A stretch of 64,000 nucleotides of DNA from the NCBI RefSeq assembly GCF_014596915.1, contig NZ_JACVWU010000025.1, positions 60,248-124,247 of the forward strand, given 5' to 3'. Below, piece after piece: positions 34,911 to 43,807 of the stretch (positions within the stretch are counted from its first letter, which is position 1; the number at the start of each line of letters is the position of its first letter). A program made the position numbers and the translations under genes. The DNA is from Streptomyces sp. TRM68416 (lineage in GTDB: Bacteria; Actinomycetota; Actinomycetes; Streptomycetales; Streptomycetaceae). The notes under the pieces were generated by a model that saw only the letters and a program-made list of their open reading frames with translations, was not told the DNA's origin and ran no database searches.

Positions 34911-37130
34911 TTACGGCTGTCCCGCGGATTCCCTGCGGGCCGCCGCACCCAGCCTCGCCTGCTCCTCCTCGACGATCCGGCGGGCCATCGCCGTGTCCGA
35001 GACGTCGACCGCGTCCGGCGTGGACTCGGCGACCTCGCTGCGGCGCGCGTACGCGTCGAACAGGCGGGTCTTGTTGTTCAGCATCTCCACCATCCGCTCG
35101 TCCACCCCCCGCGTGGCGAGCAGCCGGTGCACCTGGACCGAGCGCACCTGCCCCATGCGGTGCACCCGCGCCACCGCCTGGTGTTCGACGGTCGGCTTGA
35201 TCTGGGGCTCGCAGATGATCACGACGGACGCGGCCTGCATGTTGAGCCCCACCCCCGCCGCCTCGATCTGCGCCACCAGCACCGCGGGACCGGCCACGGC
35301 GGCGAACTCGTCCACGAGCTGCTGACGGCGCGCGGGCGGCACGCTGCCCGAGAGCGGACCGAACACCTGACCGGCGCCCTTGCCCCGTACGCCGTCCAGC
35401 ATGTCCGTCACCACCTTCAGGACATCTCGGAAGTTGGAGAACACGACCACCTTCAGCCCGTTCGCGGCGGCGTCCTCGACGATCTCGCGCAGCCGGTTCA
35501 GCTTGGCCGACTTCTCGGGGCGCGCGTACGCGGCCCTGCGCATCGCCATGAAATTCCCGGCGCGCACGGCCTCGTGGTAGGCGTCCTCGTCCGACGCGCT
35601 CAGCTCCTCCCACTCGTCCGTGTGCTGGAGCGCGGGCAGTTCGGTGAGGACGTCCTGCTGGTTGCGGCGCAGATAGACCGGGGCCACGGCCTTCCGGAAC
35701 GCCTTGGATCCGGACACCCCGTGCCGGTCGCCCACCGCCTCCGCCAGGTCGGGCTGGAGCATCCGCACAAGGCTGCGGAACTCGGCGACCCGGTTCTCCA
35801 TGGGCGTACCGGTCATGAAGAGAACGCGTTCGCAGTGCCCGGACCATTCGGTCACGGCCCGGGCGCGCCGTGTCTTCGGATTCTTCACGTAGTGCGCCTC
35901 GTCCACGACCAGCATCCCCAGCTCGCCGCCTTCGCCGGCCGGGAAGCCGCGCAGGGCGTCGAAGGTCGTCACGCCCACACCGCCCCGGGCCTTCCAGTCG
36001 GCGAACGCCTCGTGCCGCTCGGGGCCGTGCAGCGGCAGTACGCGCAGCCTGCTGCGGGCCTCGATCTCGCGTGTCCAGTTGATCAGGACGCTGGCCGGGC
36101 AGACGACCAGGAAGTGGCTGTGCCCCTCGGCGGCGAGATGAGCCAGAACGGCGATGGCCTGGATGGTCTTCCCGAGCCCCATCTCGTCGCCGAGGATCAC
36201 CTTCCGTTGCGCCAGGGCGAAGCGTGCCCCGAAGGCCTGGTAGCCGCGCAGCGACACCCGCCGGTGCGTGTCGTCGAGCTGCTGGTCACGGACCCGCCCG
36301 GCGACTTCGTCGGGCAGGAAGCCCTCGGCGGCGGCGGTGTCGGGGCCACGGCCGGAGATCTCCGCGAGCAGGCTGTAGTACTCGGCGGAACGCAGCTCGA
36401 AGTCGACCCAGGCCGCGGCCTCGGTCGAGGTACCGCGCAGCAGATCCACCGACGCCTGCGCGAGCAGCTCCGGTACACCGGCGCCCGCCGCCTCCTCGGT
36501 CAGCCGGCGTACCTCCGCCACGGCCTCCCGGGCCCGAGCCCGTCTCTCCCCCCTCATCAGCAGCGGCCGCAGCCGCCCGGCGGCGGGCCTGGCCTCGGTC
36601 AGCAGGGGGCCGAGCCGTTCGGAGAGTGCCGCGGCCGTGTCGACGGCCCGCCGCGCGTCGGGGCCTGCTTCCACCAGCACCTGAAGGGCCATGACGAGTG
36701 CGGTGGTGCGGGGCTCCGGCCGCTCCACGTCGATGTGGACGGCGAGGGTCTCCCGTACGGCATCGGCTATCTGACGCGCCGCGGCGACGACCTGATCGGC
36801 GGTCCGCTGCCCCACGCCGGGAATCTGCCGCAACCGGTAGGGACCGGCATCGAGCACCTGCCGGACCGACCGCAGCCCGCTCCGCTCGACCTCCCCCAGC
36901 CTCAGCCGGCCCTCGGTGACCTCCTTGAGCCGGGTCACCGGGATGGCGTCCAGCGCCTGTTCCGCCTCCGCGTCGCAGATCGGCTTCAGCGCCGCCCGAA
37001 CCGCCTCGACGGCCCGCCCGTGGTCACCGGCCACCGCCTGCGCCGCCGCGTACAGCCGCCCTCCCGCGGCAACCGCCTCCCGCTCACTGCGCCCCATCCC
37101 GCTCCGGCCTCTCTCGCTGTGTGCCCGCAT
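34911..37130 (-). CDS. SNF2/HepA-family DNA-dependent ATPase with helix-hairpin-helix region
   Basis: Superfamily 2 translocase, up to 739 residues. The N-terminal 280 residues are helical with a helix-hairpin-helix-like YRLRQIPGVGQRTADQVVAA. The ATPase core has motif I GDEMGLGKTIQAIAVL, Ia VVCPASVLINW, II VVDEAHYVKNP, III FMTGTPMENR, and the C-terminal helicase part KVVVFSNFRDVLK through ARVHRMGQVRSVQVHRL (motif VI HRxGQ). It resembles the HARP/Smarcal-like and HepA proteins that act on stalled forks or RNA polymerase; no partner is adjacent. The start is ATG 37130 or ATG 37097; the latter has the better spaced GGAG. Confidence 0.9.
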   Translation of the reverse strand: MRAHSERGRSGMGRSEREAVAAGGRLYAAAQAVAGDHGRAVEAVRAALKPICDAEAEQALDAIPVTRLKEVTEGRLRLGEVERSGLRSVRQVLDAGPYRLRQIPGVGQRTADQVVAAARQIADAVRETLAVHIDVERPEPRTTALVMALQVLVEAGPDARRAVDTAAALSERLGPLLTEARPAAGRLRPLLMRGERRARAREAVAEVRRLTEEAAGAGVPELLAQASVDLLRGTSTEAAAWVDFELRSAEYYSLLAEISGRGPDTAAAEGFLPDEVAGRVRDQQLDDTHRRVSLRGYQAFGARFALAQRKVILGDEMGLGKTIQAIAVLAHLAAEGHSHFLVVCPASVLINWTREIEARSRLRVLPLHGPERHEAFADWKARGGVGVTTFDALRGFPAGEGGELGMLVVDEAHYVKNPKTRRARAVTEWSGHCERVLFMTGTPMENRVAEFRSLVRMLQPDLAEAVGDRHGVSGSKAFRKAVAPVYLRRNQQDVLTELPALQHTDEWEELSASDEDAYHEAVRAGNFMAMRRAAYARPEKSAKLNRLREIVEDAAANGLKVVVFSNFRDVLKVVTDMLDGVRGKGAGQVFGPLSGSVPPARRQQLVDEFAAVAGPAVLVAQIEAAGVGLNMQAASVVIICEPQIKPTVEHQAVARVHRMGQVRSVQVHRLLATRGVDERMVEMLNNKTRLFDAYARRSEVAESTPDAVDVSDTAMARRIVEEEQARLGAAARRESAGQP

Positions 37131-37411
37131 ACTGCCACCGCCGTCCCCGGTGCCGGGTGGTCTGCGGCGATCACGGCAGATCCGGCGCCGGCGGTGAGAG
37201 GTGCCGCTCGAAGCAGGTCTCCAGGGCCACCCCGCCTGCGCTGCGACGGCAGACTCGACAACACGGATACCTTCATGCCGAACTGCTGGGACCCTTGTGC
37301 GAAAGGTAACGAGGCCGGCGCGGAACCGCGCGTCCGAAAGGGTGGACGCAGGCGCTTGGGACGAGCGGGGCCGGGTGGCCCACGCCTGGGAGGCCGTGGT
37401 CGCCGCGATCG

Positions 37412-37723
37412 GTGACCGACCGGCTGCTGATCAGCGACCCGAGCGACTCGCGGCGGGCGGCGGCCGAGCTCCTCGCCCGACCGCGTGCCGGCCGCCGCGC
37501 GGACACGTGGGTGCCGGCCTTCGAGCGGGAGGGGGCGGCCGCCCGTGAGGAATCGCGGCGCACGTTCTCCCTCGCGCCGCCGTACGAGGTCGTCCAGGAC
37601 CGACAGGGCCGCCTCGCGCACGCCCCGGCGGTCGACGCGTTCGTCGCCTCGGGCTACGACGACAGCGAGTTCGTCGACATGGCGAAGCTGCGGGAAGCGG
37701 GGAACGGCTCAGGCACAGGGTGA
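37412..37723 (+). CDS. Hypothetical protein
   Basis: A 103-residue hydrophilic protein from GTG 37412. Codon third positions are G/C-rich as in real genes of this window. It contains RRTFSLAPPYEVVQDRQGRL and ends with DSEFVDMAKLREAGNGSGTG. No motif is recognised, and the upstream ribosome site is poor, so it may be a fragment. It stands alone between a leftward helicase gene and leftward I36 genes. The 280 bases before it hold no other supported gene. Confidence 0.4.
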   Translation: MTDRLLISDPSDSRRAAAELLARPRAGRRADTWVPAFEREGAAAREESRRTFSLAPPYEVVQDRQGRLAHAPAVDAFVASGYDDSEFVDMAKLREAGNGSGTG

Positions 37724-37850
37724 TCGCGTCGATCGGGGCAGGACCGCGGCCGGTCTCGTCGTCGGGATCGGCCGTGCCCCCCGGAGGGCAGCCCAGTGCC
37801 CCGGCGCCGTCCGCGCCTCGCGCGGCACCGGGGCACGACAGCCTGCCCGA

Positions 37851-38240
37851 TCAGCAGCTGGTGGCCCACTTGTGGGAACGGAGGGTCTTCGGGGTCGCGT
37901 AGGTGTACTTCAAGCCGTTGACCGCGCAGCCTTCGTAGGTGTTGTAGTTGGCGTAGCGGTAGTACTTGACGGCGTCGTAGCCCCCCGAGTAGCCGTTGTT
38001 GTACACCGACTTGACCTTCGTGGTGCCCGACCACGAGCACGTGATGGCACCGCCCCGCCAGTCGCTGTCGTTGCCGTCCCAGTTGCACATGCTTCCGCTA
38101 CCGCCGCTGCCGGTGAAGAAGCAGACGTCGCCCTTCGGACAACGGTCGTAACCGCTGGCGGCGTGGGCTGAAGTGGCCGGGACGCCCAGGCCGACGGCCG
38201 TCAGGGCGAGTGTGGCGATGGTGACACCCATTTTGCGCAT
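37851..38240 (-). CDS. Secreted I36-type (beta-gamma-crystallin-like) protein
   Basis: A 129-residue exported protein: signal peptide 1-27 (MGVTIATLALTAVGLGVPAT then SAHA-A) and one peptidase inhibitor I36 domain. The domain starts GYDRCPKGDVCFFTGSGGSG and has paired cysteines (CP-GDVCFF, MCNWDG, TCSW, GCAVNG and a final SC) and the Tyr-rich YDAVKYYRYANYNTYEG. Members include the Streptomyces metalloprotease inhibitor SMPI; many others have no known target. AGGGG lies before ATG 38240. The same domain ends the next two genes upstream. Confidence 0.88.
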   Translation of the reverse strand: MRKMGVTIATLALTAVGLGVPATSAHAASGYDRCPKGDVCFFTGSGGSGSMCNWDGNDSDWRGGAITCSWSGTTKVKSVYNNGYSGGYDAVKYYRYANYNTYEGCAVNGLKYTYATPKTLRSHKWATSC

Positions 38241-38431
38241 GTTTGTTCCCCTTGGTCTGCCTCGATCGAGGCGCATGAAGGCGCGGCCGGGCGTGGTGGG
38301 CGACGTTCAGTGATGTCGCTTCCGGTGTGCCACGCCGCTCCCGGTGACGTGTTCACACCATGGCCGACAGGGCCGGGTGCCGGTACCTCGTACATCAGAG
38401 GAGTGGCGGTACGCGCCGGCGAACCCCCCGC

Positions 38432-39361
38432 TCAGGCCGGGCATTCGCCCCGCCACCGCACGGAGTCGATGGTCCGGCCGCCGGAGGCGAAGTTGCCCCG
38501 GCCCTCGTCCCAGCCGCGGTGCAGACAGGCGCCGCCGCCCTCCGCGAAGGTGACCTGGACGTGGTCGTAGCCCTCCTGGACATTGCCGTTGTTGAAGAAC
38601 GACTTGCGCAGGCCGCACGCGCTGCTGAGGTCGTCGCGGTCGGTCCGGCACACGCTGCCGGTTCCGTCAGTGCCGGAGTAGAAGCACACCGAGCCCGCCG
38701 GGCAGTCCTTCCAGGCGGCGGAGCCGCCGCAGTTGGCGCTGGTCACGCTCGGCCACTGCTTGCCGACGCCCGTGTACTCGACGCCGTTGAAGTGGACCGG
38801 CTTGCGGTGCCTTTCGTCGGTGAAGTCGCCGACCGCCAAGTACCGCTGTTCGTAGTGGAGATGGGCCCAACTCGTGCCGCCGGAGGCGCCGATCCGGCCG
38901 ATGCGCGTCGAGGGCTGGACCTTGTCGCCCTTCTTGACGTAGCGGTCGGGGGCGTCCTTGAGGTGGTAGTACGCCGTGAACCAGCCGCCCGCGTGCTTGA
39001 CCTGGATGGTGTTCCCCGAGCCGTTGTCCCAGTAGGTCGCGGTGACCGTCCCCGCGGCGGACGCCTGTACGGGCAGGCCGTCGGATCCGGTGTTGCCCTT
39101 CACCACGATGTCGAGTGCGGGGTTGTGCCCGGCGTCGTAGGTGTTGAGCTGCCACTGGCTCTGGCAGGAGAACGGCATCTGGAAGGCCGGCTTGCCCGGG
39201 GGCGGCGCCTGCGTGACCGAAGCCCCGGCGGCGGAGGCGGAACCGGAAGCCGAAGCGCCGGACATCGTGGCGGCTCCCAGCGACAGCGCGGCCGCACAGG
39301 CGAGCATCGCCGTACGCAGCCAATGTCCAAGGCGCCGGACTTCCCTCTTGCTCTGCGGCAT
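38432..39361 (-). CDS. Secreted M23-type peptidase with C-terminal I36-like domain
   Basis: A 309-residue exported protein: signal peptide about 1-42, then an M23/LytM-like domain and a C-terminal cysteine domain. In the peptidase part GHNPALDIVVKG is the first metal-ligand site (H-x4-D rather than the usual HxxxD) and WAHLHYEQR the HxH site, so zinc binding is likely but the first motif is unusual. The last 110 residues have KDCPAGSVCFYSGTDGTGSV and CGLRKSFFNNGNVQEGYDHV, an I36-like domain shared with its neighbours. Predicted activity is cleavage of peptidoglycan cross-links outside the cell. AAGGGG precedes ATG 39361. Confidence 0.83.
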   Translation of the reverse strand: MPQSKREVRRLGHWLRTAMLACAAALSLGAATMSGASASGSASAAGASVTQAPPPGKPAFQMPFSCQSQWQLNTYDAGHNPALDIVVKGNTGSDGLPVQASAAGTVTATYWDNGSGNTIQVKHAGGWFTAYYHLKDAPDRYVKKGDKVQPSTRIGRIGASGGTSWAHLHYEQRYLAVGDFTDERHRKPVHFNGVEYTGVGKQWPSVTSANCGGSAAWKDCPAGSVCFYSGTDGTGSVCRTDRDDLSSACGLRKSFFNNGNVQEGYDHVQVTFAEGGGACLHRGWDEGRGNFASGGRTIDSVRWRGECPA

Positions 39362-39412
39362 CGGACCCCTTTCGAAGGGCCGGGCGGCGTGCCCGGCCAA
39401 GGTGTGCTCCGC

Positions 39413-40855
39413 TCACCGTCCCGCCGCAGGGCCGTCACCGCGTACTCGTATCTCAGAGGGTTGGGCCGCCGAAGGGGGCGCATCACTGGCTCGGCACTTC
39501 TTCTCCCAGATGTGCGACCGGGGCCGCAGCGGCGCGGTGAAGTTCTCCCTGGCGCCCACCTCGACGCAGCCCAGGGGCTCCCGGAGCCGCTTCTGCGCGT
39601 AGTAGGCGACATCGACGAACTCCTCGCCCGCGTCGGTGCCGTGGCCGTTGTTGAAGACCGACCGGGCCTTCTTCGGGGCGGCCCAACCGCAATGGTTCTC
39701 GCCTGCTGTCCAGTCGTTGTCGTCGCCGTCCCACGCGCACATCTCGCCCATGCCGTCCCGCTCGGTGAAGAAGCAGACGCTGCCCTTGTCGCACCGGTCG
39801 TAGCCCACGGCGCCCGCGGCGGTCTCGCCCGCCCCCGCCAGGGCGTTGTTCACCCCGAAGCCGAGCGCCGCGAGCCCGGCCGCCGCCATCGGGGCCCAGC
39901 GCCACCGCCGAGGCAGCGGGTGCGGCCGGGGCGAGCGGGCCGTGCCCGCCGCCGACTCCACCCTGCGCAGCAGTGACGCCGCGTCGTGGACGGCGCGCTC
40001 CCGGTGCGTGCGGGCCAGGCAGTCCGCGATGATCTGCTGCCAGGGGGAGGGGAGTTCGGGGGAGAGGCGCAACTCGTCATGGCCCTGCGCGTAGCGCACC
40101 GCGGCGTCCCGGCGGGCGGACGGGGTGGCGCCCGGCAGCGGCTGGGAGCCGGTGAGCACGACATGGGCGAGTACGCCGAAGGCCCAGACGTCCGCCGCCG
40201 GGCGGATCTGGCGGCCGCGTTCACCGATCTCGGACCAGAGCAGCTCGGGCGGGGTGTAGTCGGGCGTGGAGAAGGCGGGGGTGTACGCGTGCGTGCCCTC
40301 CATCTCAGCGGCCATGTTGAAGTCGGCCAGACGCACCGAACCGTCCTTCATGAGCAGGACGTTGGATGGCTTGAGGTCGCCGTGCACCCAGCCCGCGTGG
40401 TGCAGCTGGTACAGGCCGGCGCAGATCTGGGCCAGCAGCTCGGGCCCGCCGCTCGGTCTCGGCGTCCGGGCGAGCAGGGCGTCCAAGGACTCCTCGGCCT
40501 TCTCCAGTACGAGGACGGTGGCGCCGTCGAGCTCCGGATGCCCGGGGTCGTCCACCGTCAGCGTCTCGTACAACCGGATGAGGCGTGGTGCCTGCAGCCG
40601 GCTCAGCAACTCCACCTCACGCTCGGCGAGTTCCCGCAGATAGCGCAGCTGGCGTGGGGTGCTGGTGCCGGTGGGCAGGAACTTCAGCGCGGACACGGAC
40701 GGGGACTCCCCGGACGGGCCGACGCGTCGACCCGCGTACACGCTGCCGAAGGCCCCGGCCGCCATGGGCTCGCGGACCTCCCAGCTTCCGACGCGATAGC
40801 CCTTGGGGACGTGTACGGAGTACGGATGTTCCGGGCTCGTACGGAACGGGCTCAC
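39413..40855 (-). CDS. Receptor-type Ser/Thr protein kinase with extracellular I36 domain
   Basis: A 480-residue Hanks-type kinase. Cytoplasmic domain about 20-300: Gly loop MAAGAFGSVY, Lys58 in SALKFL, catalytic loop HGDLKPSN (158-165, HRD changed to HGD) and metal site ADFN (DFG changed to DFN), with PDYTPPELL. A single membrane helix (about 318-336, WAPMAAAGLAALGFGVNNAL) follows a basic segment. The outer 140 residues start GYDRCDKGSVCFFTERDGMG, an I36 domain like that of the free protein at 37851. GTG 40855 overlaps the FHA gene stop (GTGA). DFN is rare; activity needs testing. Likely senses an envelope signal through the I36 domain. Confidence 0.87.
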   Translation of the reverse strand: MSPFRTSPEHPYSVHVPKGYRVGSWEVREPMAAGAFGSVYAGRRVGPSGESPSVSALKFLPTGTSTPRQLRYLRELAEREVELLSRLQAPRLIRLYETLTVDDPGHPELDGATVLVLEKAEESLDALLARTPRPSGGPELLAQICAGLYQLHHAGWVHGDLKPSNVLLMKDGSVRLADFNMAAEMEGTHAYTPAFSTPDYTPPELLWSEIGERGRQIRPAADVWAFGVLAHVVLTGSQPLPGATPSARRDAAVRYAQGHDELRLSPELPSPWQQIIADCLARTHRERAVHDAASLLRRVESAAGTARSPRPHPLPRRWRWAPMAAAGLAALGFGVNNALAGAGETAAGAVGYDRCDKGSVCFFTERDGMGEMCAWDGDDNDWTAGENHCGWAAPKKARSVFNNGHGTDAGEEFVDVAYYAQKRLREPLGCVEVGARENFTAPLRPRSHIWEKKCRASDAPPSAAQPSEIRVRGDGPAAGR

Positions 40856-41604
40856 CGCACCGCCTCGCGGGGGCTGGTGAGCAGGACGAGATCGTCCTCC
40901 CGGACAAGGTCGAAGCGGAGCGCGAGCGAGGCGAGCGACTCCTTCTTGCCGTTGAGCCGGGGACCGGACTCCGTCGTGTCCGGGGCGGGCTTGAGGCGCA
41001 GCTTCACCGCCAGGTAGTCGATGTTCCACTGCACGGCGGCGCGGTTGGCGGTGGGCCAGATCGGTCGCAGCCGCTCGACCAGCTGCTCGACAGTGGGCAG
41101 TTGCGCGTGCGGCGCACCGCACAGCCGAGGCTCGCACAGCGCGACCAGCACGGCGAAGTAGCGCTTGGAACGGTCCAGGACGAAGGCCGGGGCGGTGCTC
41201 GCGCCGCCGGGGGACTCCTGGTCCGTCGCCCGGGTGTCGAGGTAGTCGTGGCGTGGCGCCCACACGTCGAAGCTGAGCAGCTCGCCGCCGGCGGGCAGTA
41301 CGACCCGGGCGAACTCGAAGGGGATCGGGGCGTTGAGGCGGCCCGGTGCGACCTTGATGTGCTCGCCCGCACCCTCCGGGTTCTCCACGACATAGGTCTG
41401 GGAGCGGCTGAGGTTGCTCAGTATCCAGAAGGTGTCGTGTGCGGATATCCGGCCGGCGGCCCGGGACACCCCCTCGTGCGCGATGGTGAGGTGAGGGCCT
41501 GGCGCCACCGTGCTCCGGCCGAAGTCGAGCTGCTCCCCGGGCGCGAGGCGGATCTGTTCCCCGGGCCCGCCGTACTCGGGCGGCACCACGACGATGCTGT
41601 ACAT
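40852..41604 (-). CDS. FHA-domain protein coupled to the receptor kinase
   Basis: A 250-residue cytoplasmic protein. The N-terminal 100 residues resemble an FHA fold (DFGRSTVAPGPHLTIAHEGV, SRAAGRISAHDTFWILSNLS, then VENPEGAGEHIKV), which binds phosphothreonine. The C-terminal part (LDRSKRYFAVLVALCEPRLC ... LKLRLKPAPDTTESG) is a winged-helix-like helical region. ATG 41604 has AGGGGGAC seven bases upstream. Translational coupling to the kinase suggests it is the kinase's phospho-dependent partner or output. Confidence 0.83.
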   Translation of the reverse strand: MYSIVVVPPEYGGPGEQIRLAPGEQLDFGRSTVAPGPHLTIAHEGVSRAAGRISAHDTFWILSNLSRSQTYVVENPEGAGEHIKVAPGRLNAPIPFEFARVVLPAGGELLSFDVWAPRHDYLDTRATDQESPGGASTAPAFVLDRSKRYFAVLVALCEPRLCGAPHAQLPTVEQLVERLRPIWPTANRAAVQWNIDYLAVKLRLKPAPDTTESGPRLNGKKESLASLALRFDLVREDDLVLLTSPREAVR

Positions 41605-41615
41605 CACATGTCCCC

Positions 41616-41632
41616 CTTGTTGTACTAACAAG
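41616..41632. promoter_or_regulatory. Inverted repeat upstream of the FHA-kinase operon
   Basis: CTTGTTGTACTAACAAG has perfect six-base arms around a five-base spacer, 12 bases before the FHA start and close to the ribosome site. Position suits an operator; the regulator is unknown. Confidence 0.4.
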
Positions 41633-41747
41633 CCCCAAAGCTAAGGGTGGTTCCCTTCTCGGGAAAAGGGGAAAGCGTTTCACTGCAGAGAGCGGCGTGC
41701 ACCGCCTCGCGCCAGGCCGGCGGCACGGTCTTCACCAAGCTGGGCCT

Positions 41748-43574
41748 TCAGCGGTCGCGCGGAAGGGATTCCGCAAGGAGCAGCACCAGCGGATGGAACC
41801 GGTATCGGCGGACGCCGCCGTCCACCGAGGGCTCGACGTCGAGCAGGGCCGCGTCGGCGAGTTCGTCGAGGGTGCGCTGGGCCTGGGTCTCGGCGAGCCC
41901 CGTGGAGTCCGCGAGCAGCCGCGCCGTGAACGGGCCGAGGCCGAGCCGGGCCAGCCACGGCAGTGCGGTTCTGGTGGACGGGCACAGCTGGTTCAGCGGC
42001 TGCCCCAGTACGCGCGGCAGGTCGACATCGCCGTACGAGAGTGCCCGCAGGCGGCCGGCCGGCTCGCGCAGGAGCGCCGACATCCGGGCCATGGACCAGT
42101 GAGGGTGGGCGAGGAGCCGTGCGGCGGCACCGCGCAGCGCCGGCGGGAGCCCCGCGCAGTAGCGCACCACGTCGCGGGCCGCGGCGGGCTCCGCCGCCAC
42201 CCGGGCCGGGCCGACGAGCGCGGACAGCAACGTGAGTCCTTCCTCGTCCGACAACGGTCCCAGCACCACGGTGTGCACGGCCGGCACCGAGTCGAGCCGG
42301 CTCCGGCCGGTGATCAGGGCGGCGGCCGCGGGGTCGGCCGGCAGCAGCGGACCGATTCCGTGGTCCGAGCCCGCGCCGTCGAGGACGACGAGCAGTCGGC
42401 CACGTGCGGTACGCGCCCGGTAGCGCCGGACGAGATCGGTGAGGTCCGTGGAGTCCGAGGCGCTCCGGTCGCCCAGGTCGAGAAGGAGTTCGGAGACGAC
42501 CTCCTTCAGCGGCCGAGGGGCTCCCCGGCCGTCCTGCAGGGTGGCGTGCAGCACGCCGTCGGGAAAGTCACCGGCGAGCTCGTGCGCCACCTCGGCGGCG
42601 AGCGCCGACTTGCCACTGCCCGTCATCCCGGTGATCTGCACGGTGCGTCGCCCGCGTCCTGGCGTACGCAACAGCAGGCGCAACCGGGACAGTTGGGCGG
42701 AGCGGCCGGTGAAGGAGGCGACGCGGGGCGGCAGCGGTGCCGGCGAGGGATCGTCCACCGGCACGGGCTCGCCGCGCAGCATCGCCAGGTACGCCTCGCT
42801 CAGTTGCGGCCCGGGGACCACACCGAGCTGCTCGTCGAGAACGCGCCGGCCCTCCTCGTACACCCGCACGGCCTCGGCCTGACGCGAGGACCGGTAGAGC
42901 GCGGTGATGAGGTAGGCCCGCCACGGCTCCGCCATCGGGAACCGGGCGACCAGCGCGGTCAGTTCGGCGATCAGACCGCGGTGCCGGCCGCAGGCGAGGT
43001 CCGCCTCGATGCGCTGCTCCAGCACCTCCGTGCGCAGGGATTCCAGCCGGGGGCGCTCCGCCTGGAGCAGGTGCTCGGTGGTGTTGTCCAGCGGGTCGCC
43101 GGTGAAGCAGGCGAGCGCGTCCGCGAGGAGTTGGGCGGCCTGCGGGTAGCGGCCCTCCTCAAGGGCCTGCTGTCCCCTGCGCCGCAACCGCTCGAAGGTC
43201 AGCAGGTCGATCTGCCCGGACTCGGTCCGCAGCACATAGCCGGGTCCCTGCCGCAGGATCTGCACGGAGCCGCCGAAGTGCTTGCGCAGCCGGGAGACGT
43301 ACGTATAGATCTGCGCGCTGTGCGTGGCGGGCGGGGCATCGCCCCAGAGCATGTCGCTGAGGCGCTCGTCGGAGACGGTGCGCCCGTCGGCCAGCAGCAG
43401 GACGGCGAGCACCGTGTGGATCTTCGTCCCCGACAACGGCAGCCGTACTCCGTGCCGTTGTGCCGAGACCGGGCCGAGCAGGCTGAACTGCACGGCCGGC
43501 ACCTCGCGCGAGGGAGCGCGGAGGTGCACGGGCCTGCCTGCCGCAATGTCGGGTGTGGTCGTCGAAGCAATCAC
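41748..43574 (-). CDS. SARP-family regulator with NB-ARC ATPase domain
   Basis: Transcription activator of the AfsR/DnrI type, 608 residues. An OmpR-like winged helix starts at about residue 27 (VQFSLLGPVSAQRHGVRLPL, then RTVSDERLSDMLWGDAPP and PGYVLRTESGQIDLLTFERL). The bacterial transcription activation domain (about 120-270, with GVVPGPQLSEAYLAML) follows, and then an NB-ARC ATPase with P loop ITGMTGSGKSALAAEVAHEL and kinase-2 LLVVLDGAG. It ends with a winged helix and lacks the TPR repeats of AfsR. GTG 43574 is chosen; ribosome site is modest. Stands next to the NRPS cluster and may control it. Confidence 0.88.
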   Translation of the reverse strand: MIASTTTPDIAAGRPVHLRAPSREVPAVQFSLLGPVSAQRHGVRLPLSGTKIHTVLAVLLLADGRTVSDERLSDMLWGDAPPATHSAQIYTYVSRLRKHFGGSVQILRQGPGYVLRTESGQIDLLTFERLRRRGQQALEEGRYPQAAQLLADALACFTGDPLDNTTEHLLQAERPRLESLRTEVLEQRIEADLACGRHRGLIAELTALVARFPMAEPWRAYLITALYRSSRQAEAVRVYEEGRRVLDEQLGVVPGPQLSEAYLAMLRGEPVPVDDPSPAPLPPRVASFTGRSAQLSRLRLLLRTPGRGRRTVQITGMTGSGKSALAAEVAHELAGDFPDGVLHATLQDGRGAPRPLKEVVSELLLDLGDRSASDSTDLTDLVRRYRARTARGRLLVVLDGAGSDHGIGPLLPADPAAAALITGRSRLDSVPAVHTVVLGPLSDEEGLTLLSALVGPARVAAEPAAARDVVRYCAGLPPALRGAAARLLAHPHWSMARMSALLREPAGRLRALSYGDVDLPRVLGQPLNQLCPSTRTALPWLARLGLGPFTARLLADSTGLAETQAQRTLDELADAALLDVEPSVDGGVRRYRFHPLVLLLAESLPRDR

Positions 43575-43807
43575 AGCGATCGTCCGTTTCCGGCGCACGG
43601 ATCCGCGCGCAATTGGTCGGGGTGACGCAGCCGCAGATTGCGGCCGAGGGTCGTCATGGACGATACGGAGTGGCGTTTTCGGGCCGATTTCGCCTCGGCC
43701 TCGGTCGCCGCCAGAGGGCGAAAGCGAGAAGAAATCGAGACGACAACGCCCGCCTCTAATGTTTAAGTCACGACATCCCGCAGTGCCCTTAACGGAGGAA
43801 TTGAACC
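43575..43807. promoter_or_regulatory. Divergent promoter region of the SARP and small secreted peptide genes
   Basis: 233 bases without a gene. The part next to the peptide gene is relatively A/T-rich (CTCTAATGTTTAAGTCACG near 43752-43770), a likely promoter for the rightward gene. Confidence 0.35.
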
